A stretch of 64,000 nucleotides of DNA from contig JBAJFG010000111.1 in the NCBI GenBank assembly GCA_037903475.1, positions 2,914,001 through 2,978,000 on the forward strand, given 5' to 3'. Positions within the stretch are counted from its first letter, which is position 1; each line of letters starts with the position of its first letter. Made by a program: the position numbers and the translations under genes. Shown here piece by piece: positions 1 to 13,000 of the stretch. This DNA is from Ancylostoma caninum. Its lineage: Eukaryota > Nematoda > Chromadorea > Rhabditida > Ancylostomatidae. The notes under the pieces are model-generated. The model was given only the letters and a program-made list of their open reading frames with translations, did not search any database and was not told where the DNA came from.

Positions 1-3000
1 TCAGATGCTGTAGTTATTCTCTTCTTCTCGCCTAGAAAGCACTGCTTCTCGTACATAGATTTTGTTTTGTGGATTAATCTCCCACGCACTCGACTTTTGA
101 AGTTCATCTGCATACGGTATTGATATTAGTGTTTTTAGCTCAGTGGACCTTTTAGGTATGTGAAGCTTGCGGTCAGAACGTTCATCCTTGAGAGGCAGGA
201 TTTCATGGTCTCGTACATTCTATAGTTTCGCCAGGAGGTTCTTGGCCACTGTGTTATGCAATGGATTTTTCCCACACTCTCATTCTTTAGCAAATATGAT
301 AATGGGTTGGGCAATGAGTTCGTGAGGTTTTTCTGAGGCACTGTATCTTCGTTTGAGAACTGAATTAGTTGAACTTAGATGTTGCTGAGATTAGACATTC
401 TTATTGGTTCTTCTTTACGTCCTGAGCAAAACTTAGCGGATAGACGTCTCGCTGTTCCTAAAACTCTATATTCAGGGGAGAGACATCCTCCAGGCTAAAA
501 TTACCCTCTCTGAGGCTAGAATCCATTTCTTCACCCTGTTTTAAAAAAGTATTTGCTTCTCTCTAGATGTCGTTGATGTATGTTGCCTGTTGAGCTGCAT
601 TCGCTCCACGATAGAAGTGGAACAGTAGGTGTTGTCGGAGCTTGTCGTCCTAGTTGAACTGGAGCTTCACACCTCAGGCGATAGAAAATGAAGTGTGGCG
701 AGAATTGAAGAAATCGATAAGAATATATGTGAAGAGTAAACCAAGTACTACAAAATGGTTACTGAAAAGCAATCGAACAAAGTTTGATTCCAGGTAAAAA
801 ATCAAAATGAAAAAAAACCGCACGAACTTATTGCCCAACCCAATTTATTAGTGAAAGAGAACATGAGTTAAGGAGAGACAATGGATGTCAGGTAAATACA
901 ACCCCTCTTAACATGTTTGGATACACATATCCAGTACCTAACTGTATTTTTCAACAACGCGTACATATCCGTTAATACCTCTCTATGAGGCTAGATAAAT
1001 TGTACTGGATTTGTGTCCTAATGATGATTAAATATAGCGCACGCTATTCAGTTAATCATTTCAGGTTTTTTCATGATGTCTCTTCCAGAACGTTTGCACG
1101 CAACTAATGTTTAGTTATCACGCGGAAATATCCAAAAAAGGCCAACCTGTCCGCTTTGATATGTGAGACATGACCAAAGGTTCTTTTGCTGTGGTGTAGC
1201 CACTACATGTACGTAGTGGTACTCTATGTAATACAATTCGAAATAGTAGTGATAAGCCAACTATATAAGTTAATATTCTTCTTCGTTCTGTCTTCCATTA
1301 CTGTGCACACGGTACATCTGGTGATTATGCTCCATCTGTTGGTCTGTTAAATAGCTAAACTAAGAAATTAGTTGGTCATTTTGAAAGAAACCCCGAGGTC
1401 CATAGGGTAGAACTCAGCAAGCAGAGTCCGAAGGGTTTAACGTTGACATTTTCAATGGCTGTTTTTTCCGTCACATCAATCATTTATGATAGGCATAGGC
1501 ATATAGAAGTGAATGCAAATGTTTAGCAGAGTGTAATAAAGGATATAGAAAAGCTACTTTTCGTTTCCAAGCACATTTTGCTTGGATTTGCTGGGATTTT
1601 CGCTCGTCTTGGGCTGCAAGCCTGACAGGTCGCGCTGAGTTCCTGCTAAACGTCATTCGTATCCTTCGATTATTTAGTACTCAAAAGCTCCCATTCATTG
1701 GAAGGCCTGGTATCTAGAAATGCTTCAACTACATTGCAAAATCACTTATAGTCATAATTCTGCTGAAATGCACTGCCGATGTATTTGTACATAGTTAAGT
1801 CTAATGTCATGCCGAGGATATTTATTGGAGAAGTAGGCATACGATAATATATGTGTGAAAACGTGGTCGTTCAACGGCGAAGCGATGTGAAGAGCTGAAG
1901 AATTTACGCGATTCAACCTCGGTGAACTCCCGTTCCTAACTACTTCCTGGCTTCGACTACTTCTTAGGTAGTTAAGTACTTCTTAAGTACTTATTTCACA
2001 GGCGCTGAAGCTGCACTTCAGGCTTCTTTTTTTTAAATTTGATTCAGTTGAACATTTCATGCTTACCTACTTTCCCTCCTCCTTTCTCGTTTTCTCTTCC
2101 CTTCGCCCAACGCCTGTGTAAAGATGAACACGTTACGATTTTTTCATCAGAGCTGAATTTGGCCTTCGAGATGCGTTTTGTCAAGAGGTGTTGTGCTAGA
2201 TCCGTCTCTACTTCTCGAAACCTACCTAAATCAAAACTTCATCCGAAACTTCAAAACTTTAAACTTTAACTTCATTCGAGCAGCTTTGGGTTAATACAGT
2301 TAAGTACTTCTTCTAAGTGCCGTTTGCGAACATTCCTGGAAGAATAATCCTCGGGAGTCAAATTTAGCCATATCGAACAAGCCGGATTTCACCGTCATTT
2401 CATAATACTTTCGTAGATTGGCATTTTTTACAATATTTTGTCCGGCAACAATCAGGAAATTGGATTAAAGTGCTAAGACAGGGTAAATATTTTTATGCCC
2501 CATTTACAACCTTTTGCCATTGTTACTTCCCAACTAGTGTTAATTCAATTTTTCTAGCAATCATCAACACAGAATACGGATTTCATGGATTTGTTGGGTA
2601 TTTCAATTGTTGTTCGAGCTAGTTAGCTAGGAGGTTGATAATAGATTCATGTCGACTAATGCTTCAGCAAATCACCGTCACCGGAGCCTGAAATGGGTGA
2701 TGTGACAAGCACCCTATTCTGCCAAATCTCTAGAGAACCAAGCACACGAAATCCTAGGTCTATTCTTAAAAATTGATCAAGCTCAAAGCACAATGTTCTT
2801 TTTATGATGTGATAGAAGTGATGTCATATCAGTAACGACCGCTCCCTGTCCTTTCAAGCAAATGACTTGGACGCCTTCCTTGGATCAGAAGAGCAGTCCT
2901 AAATATAGGGAGAGCTCCCACGTAATTAATTCCATTAATCGTGGCGGATTAGTTCTTTAGTTTTGTGGTTAAGAATTCCCAGGAATTAATTGGTTTTTAG

Positions 3001-3689
3001 TTTCGTAGTTAAGAATCTAGTTTTTATACAAAACGCTTCAGAAAATCCTCTCGGAATAATTGAATAAGAATAATTGAGAGACCGACGTTTCCATAAATAG
3101 TCAAACTCAAAACGGATTGGCGATACATACTTCTTCTGCAGCTTTTGAGGAACAATTCTCGTGCTCAGAAATTAGCAATATTTGCAAAGTGTGTACTGGG
3201 TAATATTTTCAATTCCAATTACTTAATCTTTCTTGAAAACTTTGCGAGGCCATTGAGATGTCTGGAAAAGTAATGTGAGTAAAATTTCGCTCCTTTTATC
3301 AAAAGCATCAGTTTATCCGCAAAAGTCACCAATATTTGCGAATTACGCTGAAGCATCCGAAGCAATGTAATCAGGTCTTTTTCCTCAACTTTTCTTTATT
3401 CATATAGAACCTTGAACGTTGTCTGGGCGGCTTCTTTTAATAACTCTGTTTACATAGCAGTAATAGTATGTACGTAGCTACGTGCGTAGGGATTTTTTGC
3501 ACAAATTAGCACATTTTTGTGACGAAGTGGTGTTGAACCAGACTCTTTCCACATTTGAAGGGGCAGAAAGCTACTATTAACGGAGGGAAGCCCCTATCTA
3601 TTACCACGATGCACTTTGAAGTCGAGCATATCCGTGTTGTACAGCGTTTTTCCATTAACGAGAACATAATGTACGATATTCTGTTTCGT
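1..3689. other. AT-rich intergenic, no gene seen
   Basis: No open frame here shows a recognisable domain, signal peptide or consistent splice signals on either strand. The short open frames look like chance. Several small palindromes occur, for example around 1200-1219. Confidence 0.6.
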
Positions 3690-4080
3690 GCTTCTGGAAT
3701 CTACTAATGGACGAGCTTCGCGCGAGCATTCAGGACGGAGTTAACGGAGATCATAAGTGCGGTTAAAGTGTTCGTTTCTCTGAGGGAGGCAGTGCTGTTC
3801 CGTCGTCGCCATTCACCCGGTAGTGAGTTATCCGCACGTCGGCTTGGCCTTGTTATCGTTCTATTTTCGTCGACGTGCACTGGCTATGACGCGAGGGTGT
3901 GAGTGAGTGTCCGAGTGCAGCCGGTGCGGTTTTGAGTTCACTTCGCGTCCCGGAACTGCTCTCGCACGAGCATCCCGGCACCTTAGCGTTGAGAGCAGAT
4001 CCGCATCTCCAGCCCTACTGCCGGTTCGATCGCTGAGTTGTTTTCTGTTGATGGAGACTCTAGCCTGAAGTGTCACCCCT
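3690..4080. promoter_or_regulatory. GC-rich patch, possible promoter or 5' exon
   Basis: This stretch is clearly richer in G+C than its surroundings. Both strands stay open for about 80-90 codons, which the base composition alone could explain. Similar patches lie upstream of the supported genes at about 34.0, 41.0 and 59.6 kb, so a promoter or non-coding first exon is possible. No adjoining gene was identified. Confidence 0.25.
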
Positions 4081-5186
4081 GCCTTCTCCATTATTCTCAA
4101 TGGCTAAATATGGTTTGCTCGCATCCAGAAAGAATTTGATCACCGCACGAATTCCCGCTCCGGGACCACCCACTTTTCGTCACTCCAAACTGCAATCTTC
4201 ACTCGTTTTCGCTTGCAATGGCCTGATAGCATCAACTCGGCGAAAAGTTCATTCGAATGGAGTTGAACAGGGAATATTCGAGATCTGCTTATTAACCGAC
4301 CTGCTACTCTTCGTCACTGCTCAAATCCACAATATGAGCGCATAATTACCTCAGCGCATAACAAGCATCTTACAAAGTGACACAATTTCCTCGCCGCTGC
4401 TAGCTGGCACCACGCCTTGGGGGCGTATTAGTAATGGAATCCATCCTTGCTTCTACACAACACTTCTTCCACACCTGTTTTCATATTTGGGCTTGTTCCG
4501 GGTTGTTTGTCTCCGAGCTGCAGAGTCAGGTCATCCATCCGGAATTTTTCCACATTCAAACTTGTTTTGGGTTCGAAAGCCGAGTTCCAGCTGAAGTGAA
4601 AGCCACGGCATTTTTTAAATAATAATCGGTTTTTATGCCAGTCTAGGACATTTCTCATTCGTAAACGCTTTTGTTTAAAAAAATGGAACTGCAAGCTGCT
4701 GCTCTGAAAACTGCCACGACTTTTACCAGCTTTTTGTGTTTCGTCGCTAGCAGCCGATTCACTTCTGCACGTTTTTCTGCCCGGTTTTCAATATGAAATC
4801 GAAATGGGATGCCTTCGAGGAGGAGCTTACTTATCCATGTCTCCTCGGGATTTTCTTTCTAATCTCGAAAAGTGCTTAAATCAGAGCTTTCTCTTGGAAG
4901 TGTCGGGTAAATCACTCTTTCGCTTTTACGACAAATTGCAAGTTTTTCGTTTCGTATACCTTTTACTTTGTTGAATAATCACTTCAGTTAGCAAGAATTT
5001 TCCCTCTTATCCCTCTTTAGATTCACAGTCAGCGGCAAGATCCCTGCATGCCCGGTGAGGCGAAATTCGTTATTTGAAAGTTATGCTGACGAAAATGCTT
5101 ACAAAAAATAACTCCCAGCTAAATTCAAGTCCAATTGGCATCGAAATTCAGAACTTCGAGTGAGAAGCCTACCATGTTCCCTCGTG

Positions 5187-5194
5187 TATAAAAG
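5187..5194 (+). promoter_or_regulatory. TATA box (TATAAAAG)
   Basis: A consensus TATAAAAG lies 41 bases before an ATG that opens a signal-peptide-like sequence. The spacing suits a focused start site about 25-30 bases downstream with a very short leader. Confidence 0.4.
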
Positions 5195-5234
5195 CAGCTC
5201 GGTCCGCTTGTCCTCATTAGTACCGCATTTGAGA

Positions 5235-5339
5235 ATGAACACGGCAATGTTGTTGATTCTTCTGCTACATAGCAACTGCAGGAATGGTATTCGGTTGAGA
5301 CTTTGTTTATTTGAAGTCTATCTCGTATCTACTGGCTGA
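5235..5339 (+). CDS. candidate first exon of a small secreted peptide
   Basis: The ATG follows a TATA box by 41 bases and opens a short frame beginning MNTAMLLILLLHSNC, which has the hydrophobic core of a secretory signal peptide. The unspliced frame is only 34 codons. A possible donor (AATG then GTATTC) at about 5287 suggests the frame is spliced. A Cys-rich tail frame ending CPAFKCSTCCMTK lies at about 5740-5800 and could be a later exon, but the phases I tried do not join directly, so a middle exon would be required. I do not recognise the protein. It could equally be chance. Confidence 0.25.
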   Translation: MNTAMLLILLLHSNCRNGIRLRLCLFEVYLVSTG

Positions 5340-5541
5340 GGGTTTCTCTGCGGAATGTTGTAATAGGGAAAGGACAAAGTCTCAGAAGACTTTTGCAGTT
5401 GCTTGTGCTCACCTTTGAGTGTGTGTAGTATGTGAACTGTCCTGAAATTGTTTTTCAAATCAAATAGGAGAGGGTAACATATTCAGTACAACGCTTAACT
5501 GGGCAGTATTACATGTTGATGTGATCGTATTGAAATTCTTC

Positions 5542-5593
5542 TACAACTAGCAGAAACTCAATGCGTTTTCGCATTGAGTTTCTGCTAGTTGTA
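5542..5593. repeat. perfect 24-bp inverted repeat (hairpin)
   Basis: Two 24-base arms, perfectly complementary, are separated by a TTTT loop. The left arm starts tacaactagcag and the right arm ends ctgctagttgta. There is no mismatch. The structure could be a hairpin precursor, a foldback element remnant or an assembly or replication artefact. Confidence 0.85.
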
Positions 5594-5799
5594 TTAGTTA
5601 AACCCATATCACTTTACTGTTTTTTTTTCTCAAAAGCTGTCATATTGCATCATTCTAAACGCTGTTTTCGCTTTGTATTGTGAAAGCAGCGCTAAACACT
5701 GCACCAGCACTCGGCTATAAACTCGTCAACGGATCTTGTTGAGAACTGTCCAGCTTTTAAATGCAGCACATGCTGCATGACAAAGTGAAGTTTGGCGAG

Positions 5800-8700
5800 C
5801 TGAGAGCTTGCCCTCGACATGAACTTCGATGGTAGTGGGAATAAGGGCTAAGATATTTAGTTCGTATCCGCCATGAATGATATTTCATTCTCTCTGAAGT
5901 CGCCATACTGAGTCATGTGAGTGAGAAATTCATTTCGCACTCACATTATCTATTTTTGGATGAAATCCACATTTTCTCACAATATTGATCATCTCCTTTT
6001 GCGATTTGCTTCTCTGAGCGAATTGCTGCCATTGTCACTTCCACGTCCGTGCGATCGTATGGTAGTAAATTTTTGTGAATCAAAAAGAGATAATGGCAGA
6101 AACCGTTGAGAGTGGACCTCAATGCTCTTCAGCTGGAATTTGTAGCAACCTCATGCTCACGTTTCCAAATGTTGGGACATCCGAAGAGCTGTGTAAACAA
6201 TAGACGTTTGGTGTGTAAACAATAAACAAATAAATATGTAATTGTTGCGAAGGGGGTGTCAATGAGGAAAGAAAGGAAGGAAGAAAGAAAGAGGGGAGGC
6301 GGAACAACTCCACTGCTTTCAGTGACATTTTGTCGAGTCCTAATTCAGCCACATCTCCTCTAGGCTCTGAGCCAAGCGTTCTTTTTTCAGTGATGAGCTC
6401 CGGCTTCCACAGTTTTTTCTAGTGCTGCTTGGAGAAGACCGGAACGAACTCCCTCATGAACGAACAAAATTTTGTGTCCTTTTTAGGTTCCTCTTCTTAG
6501 AGATCCATTTGGTTGCTGAATTAATTGCAGCAGTTAAAAGTCATAGCCCATTAAATGGCGTCCAATTTAAATGTAGATAAAATGAGCCTTCAATTGGTTT
6601 TTCTGTCCCTATGTCACATTTGATGGCCTTGCGTGCATATATCTGCAAAGGGGACGTTTTTTTAGGAAATTAGAATGAGTTTTCTGGGAAATGTCTTCCG
6701 GGAAAATTACTGTAACACCTGTGTTCTTAGTTCAGAGGTGGAAAACCTCCTCTCTCCGCTCGAATGTCAAGCATTCGAATACCGCCAAAGCCTGCACCAC
6801 CAAACACTTACTTTGAAAATCGTGGTAAGTATACAACGATAGCGTAGCTGTAGAAATAACTTCATCATCGCGTTGATGTGAAATTTTGGAGACATCTCTT
6901 CCCACTCCCCTTTTTTTAAGTTTGGCACATGAGCACCTAGAATCGCTGGATTTTCAAGTTGACAAAGCCTGTTGATGTGTCCTAATACGCACAAGAACAA
7001 CTATTTTTCTGCCGCATCTCTTGCTAATAACGCAGTTTAAAGGAAAAGCCTTCATTCAACTCTTTGTCTAGAGGAATCTCTCTAATGAAACTGAATTTTG
7101 ACACATCGCAAAGAAATGAAGGAATAGTTCCTCTTCCATGGAAGCAGTTGAAATAAGTGATGGAACAAGTGAATAAATCGTGTATTTGCAAGTGTATCTG
7201 TACTACGTAGTTAGTGTTCACTTGCCCCCCCCCCCCTCTCTCTACAGTTTAGTTTTTTTTCCGGGACCAGTTCTCGCTTGACCAGTGAATGAATAGCGTG
7301 TTTTATAGGGGGTTTTTTGTGCTATAAGAGCTTTCCAGGCCAAGATGGCCAAGATCGTTGCTATTCTCAGTGGCAAACGTTTTCTAATAAAATCCATAGA
7401 AGTATTGCCCCTCCCCCAACATAACGCCATGGACTAATGCCCTGAATATTGGTTATAGTTCTCTCAATTTTTTCCTTAGCTATGCGTTATCCACAGAAAT
7501 TTATGTGAGCGCCAAGCTACCGTAGGAAATGTTTATCTGAAAGCAGAGTTTGCTCGTAGATTTCTATTTATTCCTTTTTTCAGGAGGAAATTCCGAATTC
7601 ACACGATTTCAATCAATTCCAGCACCACAGAAGTAGTAAATAAAGCGGCAGTAATTTTTTCGAACGCTCCTTATGCGGTTTCTTATTCCGTGTTAGAGAC
7701 GCACCGCTGATATGGACATCTTTCCCAAAAACGACATCGAATCTGCCTCAAATCAAAGGCCATACAATGGCAAGTCTACACATTAGTTACCCTTTTAGAG
7801 AGAGAAAAAAGTTTTCACTGCATGGGTTTGTTCCTCGAATTGACCCTGAATAATGAAATGTTCTATAAACCAGAAAGCACATGACTTTGCTTCATTCCTT
7901 GCGTTTAATGTCCTACCATATGACTGCCCTTTCGAGGAACTTTCAAGGATTATTTATCATCATTTCAGCTCATTGGAACGTACTTGTGCAAAATTGTGCA
8001 AAATTACAGCAAAATGCCTACACCGAGAGAAAGCAAGGGCCGTTGTATGTTGAAAAAAAAAGCTGAACTGAAATGAAGCTGTGGAAATACTAGGTGTAGA
8101 TACACTGCCCTTTCTTGATCGTTTTCTGGAAGTTTGGTTAGCTTCGAGGCCAACGAATGGGGATGATTAGCTGTCTGACTCGAAAAGGCTTTTTTGCAGT
8201 TTAAACGTCTTCTATTCAGAAGTCAGCATTTTGTGGCTGCTGGCTACATCGACTATTTCGTATTCTTGTTCGAAATCACGTCTTCAGGTTTTCTGAATAT
8301 GCTCAACTGAACACATGTTGAGCAGGAGCTTTTCCCATGTTGAAATTCCCTATCTATCCGAAAATATGGTTACGCATTCGTATAATCCCGGTAATTTCTC
8401 GCTTTAACGCTAGAATTTGGTAGTTCTCTGCGCTGTAAGTTCGATGTCGCAAAGGCGATGTAAGATCGAATGTGAACCTTTTTCAATATTGCATCTCTCA
8501 TGAAAAATATATCAGTGAAGGAGAGGAAGAGGCATTCTAAGTACAACGTATTGTTTGGGCGGTGACGGCTTTCGACGCGTCAGGCTTCATGGAATTTCCT
8601 CATGTGTACTCTTGCATTGGCCACTACAATGTACGTACGTGGGTTTCACTACTGCTCTGCCTCTTTTCCTGTGCAGCATCCAGAATTCCATCCAATTTTT

Positions 8701-8878
8701 CACACCAAGGAAATCTCAGGGACACCTAAAGGAACATTCTTCTGAAAATATTCCTGATTCTTCCAGAATTCTAGCTCACATGAGTGGTTTCTTCTACAAT
8801 TATTGAATCGATCCCTTTTCGAAGAGGTATTTTGTTCAATTCATTAGTGCCAGCGTTATAATTTCTAGGTAGTACATA
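5800..8878. other. intergenic, no gene seen
   Basis: No coding exon with convincing splice context was found on either strand. The stretch includes a 13-base poly-C tract near 7226 followed by CT repeats. Confidence 0.55.
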
Positions 8879-10058
8879 CAGTCGGGTCCGGCAGCCACTG
8901 CAAATGGGCGCCGGCGGGCGCCGGCCGCCGCCACCCTCCGGCGCCCCGGTATTAATGAGCTATAAATCACTCGAGCTTGGGAGAAAGCGAAGAAAAATAC
9001 AATTTTAGTCCATGGTAGACAGAGTGCAGTGGATATGTTAAGGCTATAAAGCAGGGGACCATTTTCACAACTTTCACGTTTTTTCATTTTTGTGATTTTC
9101 ATGGGGAAAGATTTCTGAATACACAATAAGCGAAGCCAACTCTTCCATTTTCTGCTATAGTACACTGCTTCGCGAATACAAAAATGGCCGCTATTCTTCT
9201 ATAGATGGACACAGTACTTCAGTTATCCCATCTGAATAATAAAGCTCATCCAATTCGGGATCCTCAGAAATGGTTGAAATCCGTATAAATTGTTCCATAT
9301 CCATTGCGAAGTAGTTCTACCGCTGTCATTTATCTTTCGTGGAGCAGTCCTTTACGGCGGAGTTACTCTCTCCCGGTTTCCCTCAACTTTGAAAAAGTGG
9401 TTTTTCACTATTATTTACACTATTACTATTACTTACACTTACACTTATCGTAGTTTATCTTCGAAAGAGTTTTCCACTATTACTTACACTTACACTTATC
9501 GTAGTTCATCTCCGAAATTTATGCAAAACGTTGCCGGATGCCTTCCTGGACTACCCGAAGGAGATCACGGGGGACGTTCCAAGCAGTGAACCCCAAACAC
9601 TGCGATACTTAACTCTGGATCTCCAACGGAGTGGAACCAGCGATAGGGACAGATTGCAATCTGCCGCTCAAACCACTGAGCCATCCGGGCTACTTTTTAT
9701 GTTGGAGTTTGTTAGATAACTGCAGCACTCGTAGGCAGCATAGTATATGTATTTGCAAAACGGCGGCACAGGGCAGTACTCGATCCCCTGACCACCACAA
9801 CGTCGATCATTCGCTCAAACCACTGGGCTATGGGCGCACGTAGTGCAACATACAAATAGTGTTCAATCTTACTTACACTCATCGTAGTGTATCTTAGAAA
9901 TTTAGGTGAAAAGGGAATTGGGTGGGGCCACTCCTGTGAAGCCTAAACCTAAGCCTTAAACCCATTCTTAAGCATAGGGTTAGGCTTATCTACCCTGTCT
10001 ACTATGGACTAAAATTGTATTTTTGGCGCCCATTTGCAGTGGCTGCCGGACCGGACTG
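8879..10058. mobile_element. non-autonomous DNA element with ~34-bp terminal inverted repeats (copy 1)
   Basis: The left end begins CAGTCGGGTCCGGCAGCC and the right end is its near-exact reverse complement (GGCTGCCGGACCGGACTG). The match extends about 34 bases with one mismatch. Inner arms at about 8990-9025 and 9993-10022 are also inverted copies of each other. The 1.18-kb body has no transposase. It contains a tRNA-like SINE unit. No clear target-site duplication is visible. A near-identical copy lies at 23478-24568. Confidence 0.8.
9515..9845 (-). repeat. dimeric tRNA-like SINE unit inside the inverted-repeat element
   Basis: Read on the minus strand this contains two tRNA-like modules. 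The first has a B-box-like ATCGAGTACTG and a CCCAGTGG A-box remnant. The second opens GCCCGGATGGCTCAGTGG, resembling the 5' half of nematode tRNA-Lys, with a palindromic anticodon-arm-like CAGATTGCAATCTG (here CGGCAGATTGCAATCTG). A shared body ending near TTTTGCATAAATTT follows. The same unit recurs at 24.1 and 43.0-44.1 kb. Confidence 0.75.
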
Positions 10059-13000
10059 ACTTCTCTAGAATGGTTTACTTGCTCTTTTGCAGGAACTCCA
10101 ACCCGTTCCTTAGTTTGACTTTATTCTTCTTGAAGATTGAGGCAGAAGAAATGGGAATGACTACTCAGACTTCAATGTTTCTGGAATTGGAGCCACAAGA
10201 AATGGGACTCATTATTCACATTTCTCCGGTGTAAGATCAATAGTGGAATCTTGTTTTTGGAGGGATTTCTTTCCCAAAAAAAAATAGAAAACAGAAAATG
10301 CGAGGTTTTGAGCATTCGTTTATTCCCATCATTTTAGAAAAACTTTTTCCTCGGAATTCTTGGAATAAACAAGTATTGTATAGTACTATTGCTCTGCTCT
10401 GTCTATCGCTCCTTCAAATTTCCCCACTAGTACGGTTATCCGTGACTAGCACTGCTCGGCGCCGATTTCAAAGGAAAAAAACTGTCTCCCTCCTCATCTC
10501 ACACTTTTTAAAAGTTCTAATTGCTCAGCGTAAGCACGTTCGCAGACGGGCTATTTTTATTCATGTGTTATTCACTGCAGTTCTGGCTCCAGGAATAAGG
10601 ATACCTGGGTAGTTTATAGTGTGTGCTTTGTGCTGCATTTAGTGCTTCGACGTGAGAACCCTGTAGACGTTTTTTGGAATCTCCGTCGTCCTCATTAACT
10701 TCTTGTGTGAAAAGGTATGCAAAGTCTAATTGTTTCAAACGTGCTGCAATGAAAATTTCCATGCGGTTCAGAAACCCGCAAAAAGGAGCAGCTGCATTCC
10801 CCTTCATTCTCAATTTCTTTCAAGGACCGAACAAACGATGAGTATAAAGAAAGCTTAGGGTTTTATTTTTCAGAAATTCATTTCGAGCTGGTCACTTTGA
10901 TCGTATTTCAAGTATTCGACCAATTCAAATGAATTACTGAAATTATGCATATTTATTGTGAGCATATTGGGGTGCGCCAGAATAGTTCGCCCCTAAAAGT
11001 AAACATACTAAAACGTATAATGAAAAAAAAACATGAGAAATCTTGGAGGAAGAATTCTAAAAAAGGCAACAGCAAAGACAGAAAACTGTGGAAGGATGAC
11101 TCTGAAGCTGTATAAACGAATGGCAGCAAGTAACAAAGGATACTGATAGCGCCAAAAATCAGATTTTTCTTAAATGTTCCGGCAATTCTTCTGTGTGATA
11201 CTCTTCGTCACCAAAAAGCTGGCTTTTTCGTAGTTCCAACAACGTTCATTTTTGAACGATGAATGAGAATCTTTGTTTTTACCGAGAATGATAGCTGAGG
11301 AGATATTAGAGAGACAGAGAATGTGGGTTTTTGTGAGGTGCACTTGTAGAAAGGTGAGAACAACATGCTGTACGCACGGATGCTTAACTCATAGTCATCC
11401 GACTACATCTGGGTTCGAAGACTTCTATCATTTTTGAATTTCCGATCCATATCCAACTTTTTGAGAGAACCCCTCTTTTTATTTCTCGCTTCCTCCCGCC
11501 CCTTCGCCATCGCCGCTATCTTCTGTGCATTCGTACGCCTCTTCATTTTGCAACGTTGGTTTTCGCCTTGGAGCGGTAGTGCTGTTGGTGGATAGGTCCT
11601 AACACGTTTCTTGTGAGTGCCGTCGTCATCACACGATCTAGCTGAGTGAGGTCTGAGTAGACCCAGGTGATATGTGCTGCCACGCAGCTGCGTTTAGGAA
11701 ACATCAAACTTCCTCATATCCAAACGTACCCGGAGATATCGAGTTATACATATGGAGTCTATTAGAGCTCACATGGGAAGACCTGTCTGGAATTCCCTTC
11801 TATTGTCGATTCAATCGTAACCTCATCCTAAAACTCACTCGATCAGTTGTACATATGATCACTATCCTCAGCAGGGACTATCAGCTACTTTTTGGACAGG
11901 TCTTTATTCCCCTTGCACTTCGGATGCTTTGAGTCAAATGACTCAACAACTCCAAATCTGACATTATTATTTTTAAGATTCTTTTTTTTCTGCAAGAAGA
12001 TGAAGAACTCTACATACATATTGCACTTGCTGAATGTCGATAATGTCGAATAGAGTCTAATTCCAGTAGATAGATATTGCGGTAACCAGAACACTACCGC
12101 TGTTTTCCCTCTGGTTTTTTTTTTGCCTATGATATTTTGGCAACTATAGCGGAAGTGGGTTTTCTACCTTGTAGTTCCCATCGTTGCGCTTTAGTTCACC
12201 AAAAAGTGTCGTTTCGAGTGCCTTTTGCAGTTTCCATATCTATTTCATTTCGAATTGATTAGCTGCTTTACCTGATAGACGTGAGTCAATTAACTCTTAA
12301 TTATCTATGTATATATCGCGTTGGGAAAATTCATCCATCACTCTTGCATTAGTGCATGCCTGGTAAGCTTATGCTTCATAGCTCACAAAATAAAAAAAAA
12401 ACAATTAAAGGAGATTTTACCAGAAGTAAGTTTCACTTCCGGTAAACCCAGAACGTCCACATTAGTTCTTGTATGTTATCTATCGTTGTTTCACCGTGAC
12501 ATCGGTTCGGAATAAATAGCTGCGAATCTCACAAATAGAAAAACACTTTCGCTTTTCAAGATTAGAGCTCCGCCTTCCACTTTTCTCATCGCCGCTGACT
12601 TTGCGGCTACTCCAGCTTTCATTGTGGTCCTGAGCTCCTTTCTTTTTCTTGGGAAGAAGACTTTCTCTCTCATTGCGAAACCATTCAATATTTCGTGACA
12701 AATATCCAATCATTTTGTGGACGGATGAATCTCCAATTTGATTGAGGTCTGTTAGTTATCAACTGAATGAGGAATTGTATAGGCTATCCTCAATTGAGCT
12801 TCTTCATCATATCCCACGCAATCCTGCTTTTTTAGGGTTTTAAAATGCGAGTTTTCATACCACTAATTACGAGGGTACTAATCCTTCGCTTTTTCTATCT
12901 TTGAGAAAAAGAACGGCGCTAGTTAATTAGTTCTGCGAAGTTTCTTCTTTTTTCAAGTGACGAAGGCTGTCAGCGTTCCTTGCCGAAATACATAAGCGGA

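Noticed and set aside
8836..9165. 109-codon frame shared by both inverted-repeat element copies
   Set aside because: It is conserved only because the copies are nearly identical DNA. It runs through the terminal repeat and has no transposase motif.
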